A stretch of 64,000 nt of DNA from contig NZ_JACYXJ010000003.1 in the NCBI RefSeq assembly GCF_014842925.1, positions 372,001 through 436,000 of the forward strand, in the 5' to 3' direction. Source of the DNA: Roseibium polysiphoniae (lineage in GTDB: Bacteria; Pseudomonadota; Alphaproteobacteria; Rhizobiales; Stappiaceae). This document shows positions 44,883-52,908 of the stretch, piece by piece. Below the pieces are notes generated by a model. That model was not told the origin of the DNA. It was given only the letters and a program-made list of their open reading frames with translations, and made no database searches. A program made the position numbers and the translations under genes. The first letter of the stretch is position 1. Every line of letters begins with the position of its first letter.

Positions 44883-44894
44883 ATTTGGCAGGCG

Positions 44895-45908
44895 CTATTC
44901 TGCTGCCATTTCAACCGGCTCGCCGCCGTTCTTTTCGAATTCCCAGATATGGCCTTCAAATGCGCGCAGGCGTTTGTAGACCGATATCAATTCGACGATG
45001 GTGGTCCAGGCGTTGACGAGATACTGGAACGAGCTTTCCACGCGGCCAAACGCGCGAACAATCTGCTGCATTACGCCAAGCGTGATGGCGCCGCTGATGA
45101 TCGTGGGGCCGAGTGCGATATAGGGGACGAGAACCGTCGCCTGCAGGTAAGACCAGCGCGCAACATCGAAATAGAGATAGTGGAAGTAGAGGCGAAAGTA
45201 GTTCTTCCGCACATTGCCGAACAGTTCGGCGACCGAGGGTGGATCCGCACGTTCCTCATTGTCCTCGCCATAGACGAGTTCCTTGCGATAGGCCGCTTCG
45301 ACCTTCTGGTTCTGGAATTCAAGGCCGGGCAGTTTGAAACCGACTGCCGCCAGCAGCACGGTGCCCGAAGCCGCTGACAGAATGGCGACATAGACCAGCG
45401 AGTGCGAAACAGCTCCGATCCAGGGCAACTCGGTGACATTTTCTGACAAGGTCCAGAGCAATGGCAAAAACGCGATCAGGGTCATGATCGAACGCATGAA
45501 GGAAACGCCAAGCCCTTCCATGATGCGCGCAAAGCGCATGGTGTCTTCCTGAACGCGTTGGGATGCGCCTTCTATGTGCCGCACCACCTGCCAGTGGCTC
45601 ATGTAGTAGTTGTTCATCGCCGTGCGCCAACGGAAAATGAAGTGCTTGATGAAGAAATCCAGGATCACCGCAATGACGATGTAGATCCCTGCGATGCGGA
45701 AGAAAGTCATCATTTCCGCCATATATTCGGGAAATGTGATGCTGCCCGGTTCGCTGAGGGATTTCTGGACAATATCGTAGAAGCTGCCGAACCATTCATT
45801 GATCTGAACGTCGAGCTGCACCTTGTACCAGGTCACTCCGAGGATCAGCACAGAGCCGATGTATGCCCACAAGAACCACTTTGGATTCTGGAAGAAGGAA
45901 CGAAACAT
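44895..45908 (-). CDS. sbmA: SbmA/BacA-family peptide transporter
   Basis: 337 residues. Several membrane segments, with the family's NPKWFLWAYIGSVLILGVTW at the start, INEWFGSFYDIVQ and FRWRTAMNNYYMSHWQVVRH in the middle and QQIVRAFGRVESSFQYLVNA near the end. It lacks the ATPase domain found in the BclA branch. SbmA/BacA takes up proline-rich peptides and other peptides across the inner membrane; in rhizobia BacA is needed for persistence inside host cells. It is convergent with the MHYT gene and alone. Confidence 0.9.
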   Translation of the reverse strand: MFRSFFQNPKWFLWAYIGSVLILGVTWYKVQLDVQINEWFGSFYDIVQKSLSEPGSITFPEYMAEMMTFFRIAGIYIVIAVILDFFIKHFIFRWRTAMNNYYMSHWQVVRHIEGASQRVQEDTMRFARIMEGLGVSFMRSIMTLIAFLPLLWTLSENVTELPWIGAVSHSLVYVAILSAASGTVLLAAVGFKLPGLEFQNQKVEAAYRKELVYGEDNEERADPPSVAELFGNVRKNYFRLYFHYLYFDVARWSYLQATVLVPYIALGPTIISGAITLGVMQQIVRAFGRVESSFQYLVNAWTTIVELISVYKRLRAFEGHIWEFEKNGGEPVEMAAE

Positions 45909-46307
45909 GCGGGCTCATCCTTTCGATTCGTCATTCGCACTTGCAAAGCCTGCGTAAATATAGGCGCAAGGACCATGGCCCCAAGTCGGCAAAACTTCAC
46001 TTTTTCGCGGAAAGCTGTGTAGAACCGGGAAGATTTCAAAGTTCGGTGATGATCGCGGCGCACATTGCACCGCGCGCAGGGCTTGGCTATCCTGATTGTG
46101 ATCTGGTGTGCAGACAACTGCTTGCCGATTTCCCTCCGGATTTTCTCTGGTGGTTTGCTGCGGCAGTCTGCCCAGAATTCAGGTTCCATCCTCGCTGACA
46201 GTTGATTGCCAGCTCGGCCATCAGATTTGAAAGACAGAGTGGCTCTACGGGCCCGACGCCCCGCTCTGACTCATTGATCTCGCGTCGGACCCTTTTGGAT
46301 GTGACTT
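45909..46307. other. Divergent non-coding region, sbmA/DMT permease
   Basis: About 400 bases between divergent genes. Reading frames here are short and have no ribosome site or recognisable sequence. No clear operator or hairpin was found. It should hold the promoters of both genes. Confidence 0.4.
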
Positions 46308-47309
46308 ATGGCGCTCTCCAGCGCAGCCTCGAAGTCTTCGGACGCTCCTGCATCGGCGGGCCTTACACGTGTTGCCCCCCTCCTTGGAATTTCCCTGAAG
46401 TTGGCATCCACCCTGGTCTTTTCGATCATGGTGGTGGCGCTCAAGGTCGCCTCTGAGACCATCCCGATCGGCGAGATTGTATTTGCACGCAATTTCTTCG
46501 GAATGTGGCCTGTTCTGATCATGGTCGCGTTCAGAGGCGAGCTCGTGATCGCCTTTCGAACGAGCCGCCCGCTCAGTCACATGGGGCGCTCTGCCGTTGG
46601 CATTGCGGCCATGATCTTTGCCTTCACGTCGTTTTCCCTGTTGCCGCTGCCCGATGCCACGGCGATCGGCTTTGCGACGCCGCTCATCGTGGTTGTTCTC
46701 GCCTGGGCGGTGTTGGGCGAACAGGTCCGCGTCTACCGCTGGTCTGCTGTCGGGGTCGGCTTGCTTGGCATCTTGATCATTCTGTCTCCGCACCTTGGTG
46801 AAGGCGAGTTTGGCGACAGTCAGACAATCGGCGCCATGTGCGGGGCCATGGCTGCGCTGTTTGCGGCCATGGCAATGATTTTCGTTCGCAAGCTTTGCGA
46901 GAGCGAGCGCACGTCAACGATCGTAACCTGGTTCTCGGGGTCGGCGACTGTGTTGTCGTTCGTAACGATCCCGCTCGGCTGGCTCATTCCATCTCAGGCC
47001 TGGGTGATGCCTGACCTTGAGACCTTCGGGTTGTTGCTGCTCGTCGGTCTGTCGGGAGGTGTTGGACAGATCCTGCTGACCCAGAGCTACCGCTTTGCGG
47101 ACGCCTCGACCATCGCGCCCTTCGACTATGCAAACATGATCTGGGCCGTTGCTTTGGGCTATTTCCTTTTTGCGGAAATCCCCGTGCCGGAGGTGCTGGC
47201 AGGAGCTGCAATCGTGATCGCCGCAGGCGTGTTTGTCATCTACCGCGAACACAGGCTCGGACTGGACCGGACCAAGAACCGGCGCGCCTCTACGCCTTCG
47301 AGGTCTTAG
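46308..47309 (+). CDS. EamA-type DMT superfamily permease
   Basis: 333 residues, about ten hydrophobic segments in two EamA repeats (SLLPLPDATAIGFATPLIVV in the first, YRFADASTIAPFDYANMIWA in the second). The second-repeat YANMIWAVALGYFLF segment is typical of the RhaT/YdcZ-like group with unknown substrates. The N-terminus is short. A weak GGATG lies ahead of the ATG. It is followed 10 bases later by the RES-domain gene. Confidence 0.85.
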   Translation: MALSSAASKSSDAPASAGLTRVAPLLGISLKLASTLVFSIMVVALKVASETIPIGEIVFARNFFGMWPVLIMVAFRGELVIAFRTSRPLSHMGRSAVGIAAMIFAFTSFSLLPLPDATAIGFATPLIVVVLAWAVLGEQVRVYRWSAVGVGLLGILIILSPHLGEGEFGDSQTIGAMCGAMAALFAAMAMIFVRKLCESERTSTIVTWFSGSATVLSFVTIPLGWLIPSQAWVMPDLETFGLLLLVGLSGGVGQILLTQSYRFADASTIAPFDYANMIWAVALGYFLFAEIPVPEVLAGAAIVIAAGVFVIYREHRLGLDRTKNRRASTPSRS

Positions 47310-47319
47310 GGCGGATGCT

Positions 47320-47820
47320 GTGCTGAGGGTTTTAAACGGCCAGCTTGTCAAAATCGCTCTTGCGCAGGAGCATGACAAGGTCCTGCGCAGGGGAGAGCTG
47401 GAAAGGCCTGCGGCACGCTTCAATCGCAAAGGGCAAGATGCCCTCTATCTGAGTCCTGACGAACTCAGCGCAAGAGTGGCCATCGGTCAATATGTGACGC
47501 CGGAGACGTCAGAGCGCGTGCTGCTGACCTTCGATCTTTCCGATTGCCGGTTGTGTGACCTCCGTCATCCAGATGCAGCGGAACTATATGAACTGGCGCG
47601 TCAGCCTTGGATTGCGCCACTTGAGGCCGGTGCGACGCCTCCTTCATGGAGTGCTGCCGACGAGATCAGGAAGGCTGGTTTTGACGGGCTTATCGACCCG
47701 TCGCGCCGCAGGCCGGGGCTTTGGCACGTTACACTGTTCCGATGGAACGAAGGTGATGGGCCAAAGGTTCGTTCCATCGGTAGTCCGAAGCCAATCCGAC
47801 TCACGTGCGACTTCAGCTGA
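47320..47820 (+). CDS. RES-domain protein, orphan
   Basis: 166 residues from a GTG at 47320; the frame is open further upstream but would run into the permease gene. The RES pattern is visible: LVKIALAQEHDKVLRRGELE, ARFNRKGQDALYLSPDELSA, then RVAIGQYV and late IRKAGFDGLIDPSRRRPGLW. In RES-Xre toxin-antitoxin pairs the RES protein degrades NAD. No Xre-type antitoxin gene is adjacent on either side, so this copy may be housekeeping, solitary or inactive. The family call is by eye. Confidence 0.65.
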   Translation: MLRVLNGQLVKIALAQEHDKVLRRGELERPAARFNRKGQDALYLSPDELSARVAIGQYVTPETSERVLLTFDLSDCRLCDLRHPDAAELYELARQPWIAPLEAGATPPSWSAADEIRKAGFDGLIDPSRRRPGLWHVTLFRWNEGDGPKVRSIGSPKPIRLTCDFS

Positions 47821-47822
47821 CC

Positions 47823-48059
47823 TCAAAACGCCTTGAAGGTGATGACTGTCTTGGTGTCATGGATGCCGGCTACCGGATGGACCTTTTCGTTGACGAAGTG
47901 GCCGATGTCGGCGCCATCTTCGACGTAGAATTTGACGAGAAGATCGTAGTCGCCGCTCGTGGAATAGATTTCCGAAGCGATCTCTGCATCCGCGATGGCA
48001 TTGGCCACCTTGTAGGTTTCGCCGAGTTTGCATTTGATCATTACGAAGAAGGGCGTCAT
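47823..48059 (-). CDS. Stand-alone Lrp/AsnC ligand-binding domain protein
   Basis: 78 residues from the ATG at 48059, with GGAG 6 bases upstream; a longer frame to 48158 has no ribosome site. The sequence (FFVMIKCKLGETYKVANAIA, IYSTSGDYDLLVKFYVEDGA, TKTVITFKAF) is a complete RAM/AsnC effector domain without any DNA-binding part. Such single-domain proteins assemble with full-length Lrp proteins or act alone. It lies divergently next to the TPP riboswitch-thiM unit. Confidence 0.85.
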   Translation of the reverse strand: MTPFFVMIKCKLGETYKVANAIADAEIASEIYSTSGDYDLLVKFYVEDGADIGHFVNEKVHPVAGIHDTKTVITFKAF

Positions 48060-48187
48060 GGCGAGCTCCAGAATGTGTCTGTTGCCCTCGGCATGACCGA
48101 TTTGGCCGTGGCAGTCAATTCCGGCTGCATACCTGGTGCTCGGTGCGAGGGCTTGCATTCGATCTGACGACTTGCTAGCTGTCTCAA

Positions 48188-48286
48188 CATCTCATGGGGG
48201 TGCCCGGCGTTACGGATCGGGCTGAGAGGCAAACGGCCAACTCCTTGAACCTGATCCGGCTCATACCGGCGGAGGGATTTGAGATG
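48188..48286 (+). ncRNA. TPP riboswitch (THI element)
   Basis: P1 is CATCTC (48188-48193) with GAGATG (48281-48286). Conserved parts follow in order: GGGGTGCCC, the CTGAGA pyrimidine-sensing loop (48222-48227) and CCTTGAACCTGATCCGGCTCA-type stretch ending CATACCGGCGGAGGGA. It senses thiamine pyrophosphate and represses the downstream thiM-thiD genes when vitamin B1 is plentiful. Confidence 0.95.
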
Positions 48287-48336
48287 AGTATGCTCAAGGC
48301 TTCGGCCCTATCAATTTCGTCTGGTGTCATGACCTA

Positions 48337-48360
48337 TCCCCTTAACGTTTTACGGGGAGG
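48337..48360 (+). promoter_or_regulatory. Possible ribosome-site-masking hairpin of thiM
   Basis: TCCCC (48337-48341) can pair with GGGGA (48354-48358), which overlaps the GGAGG ribosome site (48356-48360) of thiM. The spacing to the TTG start at 48367 is 6 bases. No T run follows, so TPP control at the level of translation is more likely than termination. Confidence 0.5.
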
Positions 48361-48366
48361 GGTTCT

Positions 48367-49152
48367 TTGATCGCTATGACCTCCTCCCTTACGAGTGACC
48401 GTATCGCCGAAGCCCTCGGGGCTTTACGACGTGCGACACCGCGCATCCACTGCATCACAAATGCAGTCGCGCAATCCTTCACGGCAAATGTCCTGCTGGC
48501 CTTAGGCGCAGTACCATCGATGACGATTGCTCCGGAGGAAGTCGCCGGCTTCGCCTCAAGCGCGGATGCCCTGCTGATCAATCTGGGAACGCTAGACGAG
48601 ACCAGGCGGCTTGCTATCCCCATTGCTCTTCGTGCCGCGCAGGAAGCGAAGCGCCCGATCGTTCTCGACCCGGTTTTTGTCAACCGCTCTGAAATTCGCT
48701 GCACTTTCGCCCGGGATCTCCTGCAGGAACGGCCCACGCTCTTGCGGGCCAACAGGGATGAAATGGCGGCGTTGTTTCCCTCTCGTGAACCGTTCGATGC
48801 GCTTGCAGAGTCTGGTGCCATCCTTGCGATGACTGGTGCGGAAGACGTGGTGGGGGAACGTGGCCGTACACTCCGGCTTGGCAACGGACATCCGCTTCTT
48901 GCCCGGGTGACGGCGACCGGATGTGCGGGCGGCGCGGTGATGGCTGCGTTTCTTGCGGTCGAGACAGATCCGGTCATCGCCGCCGCCATGGGCGTTTCGG
49001 TTTTCAATATTGCCGGCGAAATCGCAGCCGAACAGGCAGCTGGCCCCGGCTCCCTGGTGCCAGCGCTTCTGGATGCGCTTTACCTGCTCGACGGGCAAGA
49101 GATCTCCAAACGACTGAATATCATCGAACAAAGAGAAGGGAGGCATGCATGA
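48367..49152 (+). CDS. thiM: Hydroxyethylthiazole kinase
   Basis: 261 residues. Family segments include PRIHCITNAVAQSFTANVLL, the GAVPSMTIAPEEV metal loop, ADALLINLGTLDETR, PIVLDPVFVNRSEIR and the C-terminal VTATGCAGGAVMAAFLAVET with the catalytic Cys. It phosphorylates hydroxyethylthiazole for thiamine salvage. A TTG start at 48367 fits the GGAGG site; an ATG at 48376 is 15 bases from it. It is under the TPP riboswitch, and its stop overlaps thiD by four bases. Confidence 0.93.
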   Translation: MIAMTSSLTSDRIAEALGALRRATPRIHCITNAVAQSFTANVLLALGAVPSMTIAPEEVAGFASSADALLINLGTLDETRRLAIPIALRAAQEAKRPIVLDPVFVNRSEIRCTFARDLLQERPTLLRANRDEMAALFPSREPFDALAESGAILAMTGAEDVVGERGRTLRLGNGHPLLARVTATGCAGGAVMAAFLAVETDPVIAAAMGVSVFNIAGEIAAEQAAGPGSLVPALLDALYLLDGQEISKRLNIIEQREGRHA

Positions 49153-49952
49153 CTGCGATTGCCGTCACGATCGCGGGTTCGGATTCTGGTGGTGGTGCCG
49201 GGATTCAGGCCGATCTGAAGAGCTTTTCCGCAAATGGTGTTTATGGCGCGAGTGTCCTGACAGCCCTTACTGCCCAAAATACCCTCGGCGTGACCGGCAT
49301 CCAGGATGTTCCGCCCGACTTTATTCGCGCGCAGATGGATGCAGTATTTTCCGATCTTGCCGTCAACGCCACCAAGATCGGTATGTTGTCGCGACCGGAA
49401 GTGATCCAGACAGTCGTTGATGGCCTCGCCGCGCATCAAACCGGACCTGTCGTCGTCGACCCGGTGATGGTGGCGGCCTCAGGCGATCCTCTGCTCGCCG
49501 ATGAAGCGGTTGAGGTGTTGATAGAGCGTCTGGTTCCAGTCGCTGATCTCATCACGCCGAACCTTCACGAGGCTGCGCGGATGCTTGGATCCGATATGGC
49601 CGAGACCGAAGCAGACATGGCGAGCCAGGCCGAACGTCTTCTGGCGGCGGGCGCGAAGGCCGTGCTTGTCAAAGGAGGGCATGGCACGGGTTCCGAGAGC
49701 GCTGACCTTCTGATGAGTGAAGACGTCACGCACTGGTTCCGCGCACCGCGAATAGAGACGTCGAATACCCACGGTACGGGCTGCACGCTTTCGTCGGCCA
49801 TTGCGGCCGGCTTTGCAAAAGGTCTCGGGCTCGTCGACGCGGTCTCTCAAGCGAAGGCCTACGTCAGCGCGGCGATCTCGTCCGCCGACCAGTTGAACAT
49901 CGGCGCAGGCCACGGCCCCGTCCATCACTTCCATGCATTCTGGAGATCGTAA
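49149..49952 (+). CDS. thiD: Hydroxymethylpyrimidine/phosphomethylpyrimidine kinase
   Basis: 267 residues. It begins AIAVTIAGSDSGGGAGIQAD, the ThiD signature, followed by GVYGASVLTALTAQNTLGVT, VVVDPVMVAASGDPLLADEA and the late NTHGTGCTLSSAIAAGFAKG with the catalytic loop. It phosphorylates HMP and HMP-P for thiamine synthesis. GGGAGG lies before the ATG, inside the thiM stop (ATGA overlap). With thiM it supplies both halves by salvage, but thiE, which joins them, is not in the operon. Confidence 0.95.
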   Translation: MTAIAVTIAGSDSGGGAGIQADLKSFSANGVYGASVLTALTAQNTLGVTGIQDVPPDFIRAQMDAVFSDLAVNATKIGMLSRPEVIQTVVDGLAAHQTGPVVVDPVMVAASGDPLLADEAVEVLIERLVPVADLITPNLHEAARMLGSDMAETEADMASQAERLLAAGAKAVLVKGGHGTGSESADLLMSEDVTHWFRAPRIETSNTHGTGCTLSSAIAAGFAKGLGLVDAVSQAKAYVSAAISSADQLNIGAGHGPVHHFHAFWRS

Positions 49953-49953
49953 C

Positions 49954-51063
49954 ATGAGCGGCAAGTCTCACACCTCACACCTTTCGCGCAGAACGGCGCT
50001 TGGGCTGGCCGTCGGGGCCGCTGGTGGTGCATTGGCGTCCCCTGCGCTGGCAGATGAGGGGGGCGCAACCATCGAATGGAAGATGGTGACGTCCTGGCCG
50101 AAGAACCTTCCAGGTCCGGGCGTGACTGCCCAGCGGATTTGCGACCGGATCGGTTTGATGTCCGGCGGCCGCATGCGTGTGCGTCTCTATGCTGCGGGCG
50201 AGCTGGTGCCAGCGCTCGGGGTTTTCGATGCGGTGTCGTCGGCGACTGCACACATGGGCCACACGGCCTCTTTCTTTTGGCAGGGAAAAGCACCCGCTGC
50301 CGTCTTCTTTACGGCAATCCCCTTTGGTCTCCTGCCTCAGGAACACATCACCTGGATCGAACAGGGCGGCGGCCAGGCGCTTTGGGATGAGCTCTATGCG
50401 CCGTTCAACATCAAGCCCGTTATGGCCGGAAACACCGGGGTGCAGATGGGCGGCTGGTACAAGCGCGAAATCAATGGCCTTGCGGATCTGAAGGGTTTGA
50501 AGATCCGTATGCCCGGCCTTGGCGGTGAAGTCATGCGCAGGCTCGGTGCGACACCGGTTAACCTGGCGCCGGGCGAACTTTATCAGGCCCTGCAGACCGG
50601 GGTGTTGGACGCAACAGAATTCCTCGGCCCCTGGAGCGACCGGGCCATGGGGTTCCAGAAAGTGACCAAGTCCTATTATGCGCCGGGTTTCCATGAACCC
50701 AACGGCACCGGCGAGGCACTCTTCAACAAGACGGCGCTGGAGGGCTTGCCGGAAGATCTCAGGGCCATCGTGCTTGAAGCCTGCCGGGCCGAGAACGGCA
50801 GAGCACTTGCCGAAAGCGAGTGGGAGAATGCCGCGAGCCTTCAGGCTCTACAGGAAAACGATGGCGTCGAGATCAAGTTTTACCCGGATGAGGTTCTCGA
50901 TGCCCTGCGGTCGACCTCGGTCGAGGTGCTGGAAGAGTTTGCTGCGAAGGATCCGTTGAGTGGCAGGATCTATGCCAGCTTCCTAGCGGCCAAAGCTCGG
51001 CTGTCGCCCTGGAGTGAGGTTGCCGTGCGCCGGTTTCTCACAGCGCGCGATGGTGAGGCCTGA
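49954..51063 (+). CDS. TRAP transporter substrate-binding protein (TakP/DctP-like)
   Basis: 369 residues. ATG at 49954 with GGAG upstream, one base after the thiD stop. A twin-arginine signal (LSRRTALGLAVGAAGG) precedes a mature protein of the TRAP solute receptor type: EWKMVTSWPKNLPGPGVTAQ, GNTGVQMGGWYKREINGLAD, LKGLKIRMPGLGGEVMRRLG and LYQALQTGVLDATEFLGPW. The R of IRMPG is the usual carboxylate anchor. The TakP group binds 2-oxo acids. No DctQ/DctM membrane genes are near, so its transporter partners must lie elsewhere. Confidence 0.87.
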   Translation: MSGKSHTSHLSRRTALGLAVGAAGGALASPALADEGGATIEWKMVTSWPKNLPGPGVTAQRICDRIGLMSGGRMRVRLYAAGELVPALGVFDAVSSATAHMGHTASFFWQGKAPAAVFFTAIPFGLLPQEHITWIEQGGGQALWDELYAPFNIKPVMAGNTGVQMGGWYKREINGLADLKGLKIRMPGLGGEVMRRLGATPVNLAPGELYQALQTGVLDATEFLGPWSDRAMGFQKVTKSYYAPGFHEPNGTGEALFNKTALEGLPEDLRAIVLEACRAENGRALAESEWENAASLQALQENDGVEIKFYPDEVLDALRSTSVEVLEEFAAKDPLSGRIYASFLAAKARLSPWSEVAVRRFLTARDGEA

Positions 51064-51076
51064 TCCTCCATGTCTT

Positions 51077-51099
51077 GCCGCCGGAAAACCTCCGGCGGC
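51077..51099 (+). terminator. Hairpin after the TRAP receptor gene
   Basis: A perfect 9-bp stem GCCGCCGGA/TCCGGCGGC with an AAACC loop, 14 bases after the stop. Only two T follow directly, and ATTTT comes later. It may mark the mRNA end or stabilise it. Confidence 0.45.
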
Positions 51100-51438
51100 T
51101 TGTCAGCAATTTTCTGGCTGACTTTGCCTCTCCCAGCTGCCGCAATCCAAGGGCTGACGCGGCTTTTAGGGCAAAGGATCCCGTGTCATTTCCGAGCCCC
51201 GAGTGTGTCCAGCGCGAGAAACTCTCTGCAATATTGTGGCCTTTCTGCAACTTTTCCGTGGAAAGTGAGCTCGGTAAATTACAAAGAAAATTTGCCTATT
51301 AATTATGCAATTGTTATGAGTTGCGTCAACCTAATGGTAAATACCGACGGTTTTAAGCGTAAGTAGAAATAGATATCGCCATAAGTATCGGTAGGCTCCT
51401 TCATCGATCCTTCATATTGCATCGCAGCGTAAAAAGGT

Positions 51439-51459
51439 GTGTCGTTACGTAAACGTCAT
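51439..51459. promoter_or_regulatory. Regulatory motif before fadL
   Basis: GTGTCGTTACGTAAACGTCAT. It begins with 12 bases identical to the sequence before the acyl-CoA ligase gene (27249-27260), and its TTACGTAAACGTCAT core (51445-51459) nearly matches the minus strand of 27267-27281. It is 90 bases ahead of the fadL start, a suitable operator position. Confidence 0.55.
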
Positions 51460-51548
51460 ATGCCTGTTGATCTGAGCCCTGAACCCCCGCAAGACTTGAG
51501 ACATGTTTGGAAATCCTCCGTGGGAGGGGGAGTTTGGGAGCAACAAAA

Positions 51549-52832
51549 ATGTCGTGGGCAACGAACAAAATAACTCTCTTTACGTCGACAGCTATCGCGG
51601 CGTCTCTGGTCGCCGGCTCTGCTTTTGCAGGTGGCTTCGCTCTGCGTGAGCAGAGCTCGTACTATCAGGGCACATCCTTTGCCGGTAACGGCACAACCGG
51701 TCCTTCGATCTCATCCGTTTTCTGGAACCCGGCGACAATTACCGGCGCCAAGGACGGTCTCACCTTCGAGGCGCATAACAGCTTTATTGTGCCGCAGGCG
51801 GATATCGATGGAACGAATACGGTTCTTGGCACGCCTGTCGGTGTCGCCACGGGAGATATCGGCTCAGATGCATGGATCGGGGCGACCTACACGGCCTACA
51901 AGCTCAGTGACACAACGTTCATTGGCCTTGGTATCAACGCTCCATACGGGCTTTCGACGAAGCCGAAAGACGGCGATTGGTCCGGCGCTGGCTATAACCG
52001 GTCCTCGAAGGTTTTCTCAATCAACGCGAACCCGATCGTCGGCTTTAAGTTGAATGAAATGGTTTCGGTCGCCGTCGGTGCGCAGGTTCAGTACATCGAT
52101 GTGCGTCTCACCAATTCGGCTGCTGCTCCTAACTTGTCTCCGGGGACAACCGCACTTCAGGGCACCAGCATGGGTGTCGGGTTTACAGCTGGTGTGACGG
52201 TGAAGCCGCTGGCTGGAACGGAAATCGGCTTGGGCTTCCGGTCTTCTGTTGCTCATGACCTTGGTGGAACGGTTTCCTTGCCAGTCGCAAGCGGCGGTCT
52301 TCCTGCAGGCACATATGGCATCAAGACCAAGCTGATCACGCCCGAGATGGTTACCCTGTCAGCGAAGCAGCGGATCACCGACAATTTCCGTCTCTTGGGA
52401 ACGTTCGAATGGACGAACTGGAGCCGTCTCGAAGCGCCTAAGGTGCTTTTGTCAGATCTCGGCGATGCCCAGCTGACGACGCTGCCGTTCAACTATGACG
52501 ATGGGTATTTCCTCTCGATCGGCGGTGAATACGATTTCAACGACAAGATCACGCTCCGCGCCGGTGCTGCCTACGAGTGGTCGCCGATTTCAACAGAGAT
52601 CCGTTCGGCACGGCTGCCGGACAACGATCGCATCTGGGTCAGTGCGGGTGGATCCTACAACTACAACGACCATCTTTCCCTGGATATCGGTTACACGCAT
52701 ATCTTCGGCACAGACACGGACATCGAAATCGTTCCGGGTCATCAGGACTACTCGGCCACCAAGGGTAGCCTGGTCGGTTCGGTCGATTCCTCTGTAGACA
52801 TTTTTTCTGCTTCGTTGCGCTACACGTTCTAA
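51549..52832 (+). CDS. fadL: Outer-membrane long-chain fatty acid transporter (FadL family)
   Basis: 427 residues. ATG at 51549 has GGAG 9 bases upstream. A signal peptide ends GSAFA, and the mature protein starts GGFALREQSSYYQGTSFAGN, the FadL hatch segment, with SSVFWNPATITG (NPA motif) next. Amphipathic beta strands run to the final SASLRYTF with a terminal Phe, typical of outer-membrane barrels. It takes up long-chain fatty acids or other hydrophobic compounds. It has its own terminator and is controlled by a motif shared with the acyl-CoA ligase at 27445. Confidence 0.92.
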   Translation: MSWATNKITLFTSTAIAASLVAGSAFAGGFALREQSSYYQGTSFAGNGTTGPSISSVFWNPATITGAKDGLTFEAHNSFIVPQADIDGTNTVLGTPVGVATGDIGSDAWIGATYTAYKLSDTTFIGLGINAPYGLSTKPKDGDWSGAGYNRSSKVFSINANPIVGFKLNEMVSVAVGAQVQYIDVRLTNSAAAPNLSPGTTALQGTSMGVGFTAGVTVKPLAGTEIGLGFRSSVAHDLGGTVSLPVASGGLPAGTYGIKTKLITPEMVTLSAKQRITDNFRLLGTFEWTNWSRLEAPKVLLSDLGDAQLTTLPFNYDDGYFLSIGGEYDFNDKITLRAGAAYEWSPISTEIRSARLPDNDRIWVSAGGSYNYNDHLSLDIGYTHIFGTDTDIEIVPGHQDYSATKGSLVGSVDSSVDIFSASLRYTF

Positions 52833-52854
52833 GCTGAGCGAGACACTGAAAGCT

Positions 52855-52889
52855 AAAAAGCCCGGCGCGCTTGGCGCGCCGGGCTTTTT
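52855..52889. terminator. Bidirectional intrinsic terminator, fadL/SDR
   Basis: A perfect 16-bp stem (AAAAAGCCCGGCGCGC/GCGCGCCGGGCTTTTT) with a TTG loop between two convergent genes. T runs on both strands make it work in both directions. Confidence 0.92.
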
Positions 52890-52908
52890 GTCGTCGGTAT
52901 GCGTGTCT

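Larger units (their letters stand above)
51064..51548 (+). other. Non-coding region before fadL
   Basis: About 485 bases with no credible gene. It contains the hairpin at 51077, an AT-rich stretch (about 51270-51420) and the regulatory motif at 51439-51459. The fadL promoter is presumably near the last. Exact promoter boxes were not assignable. Confidence 0.4.
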
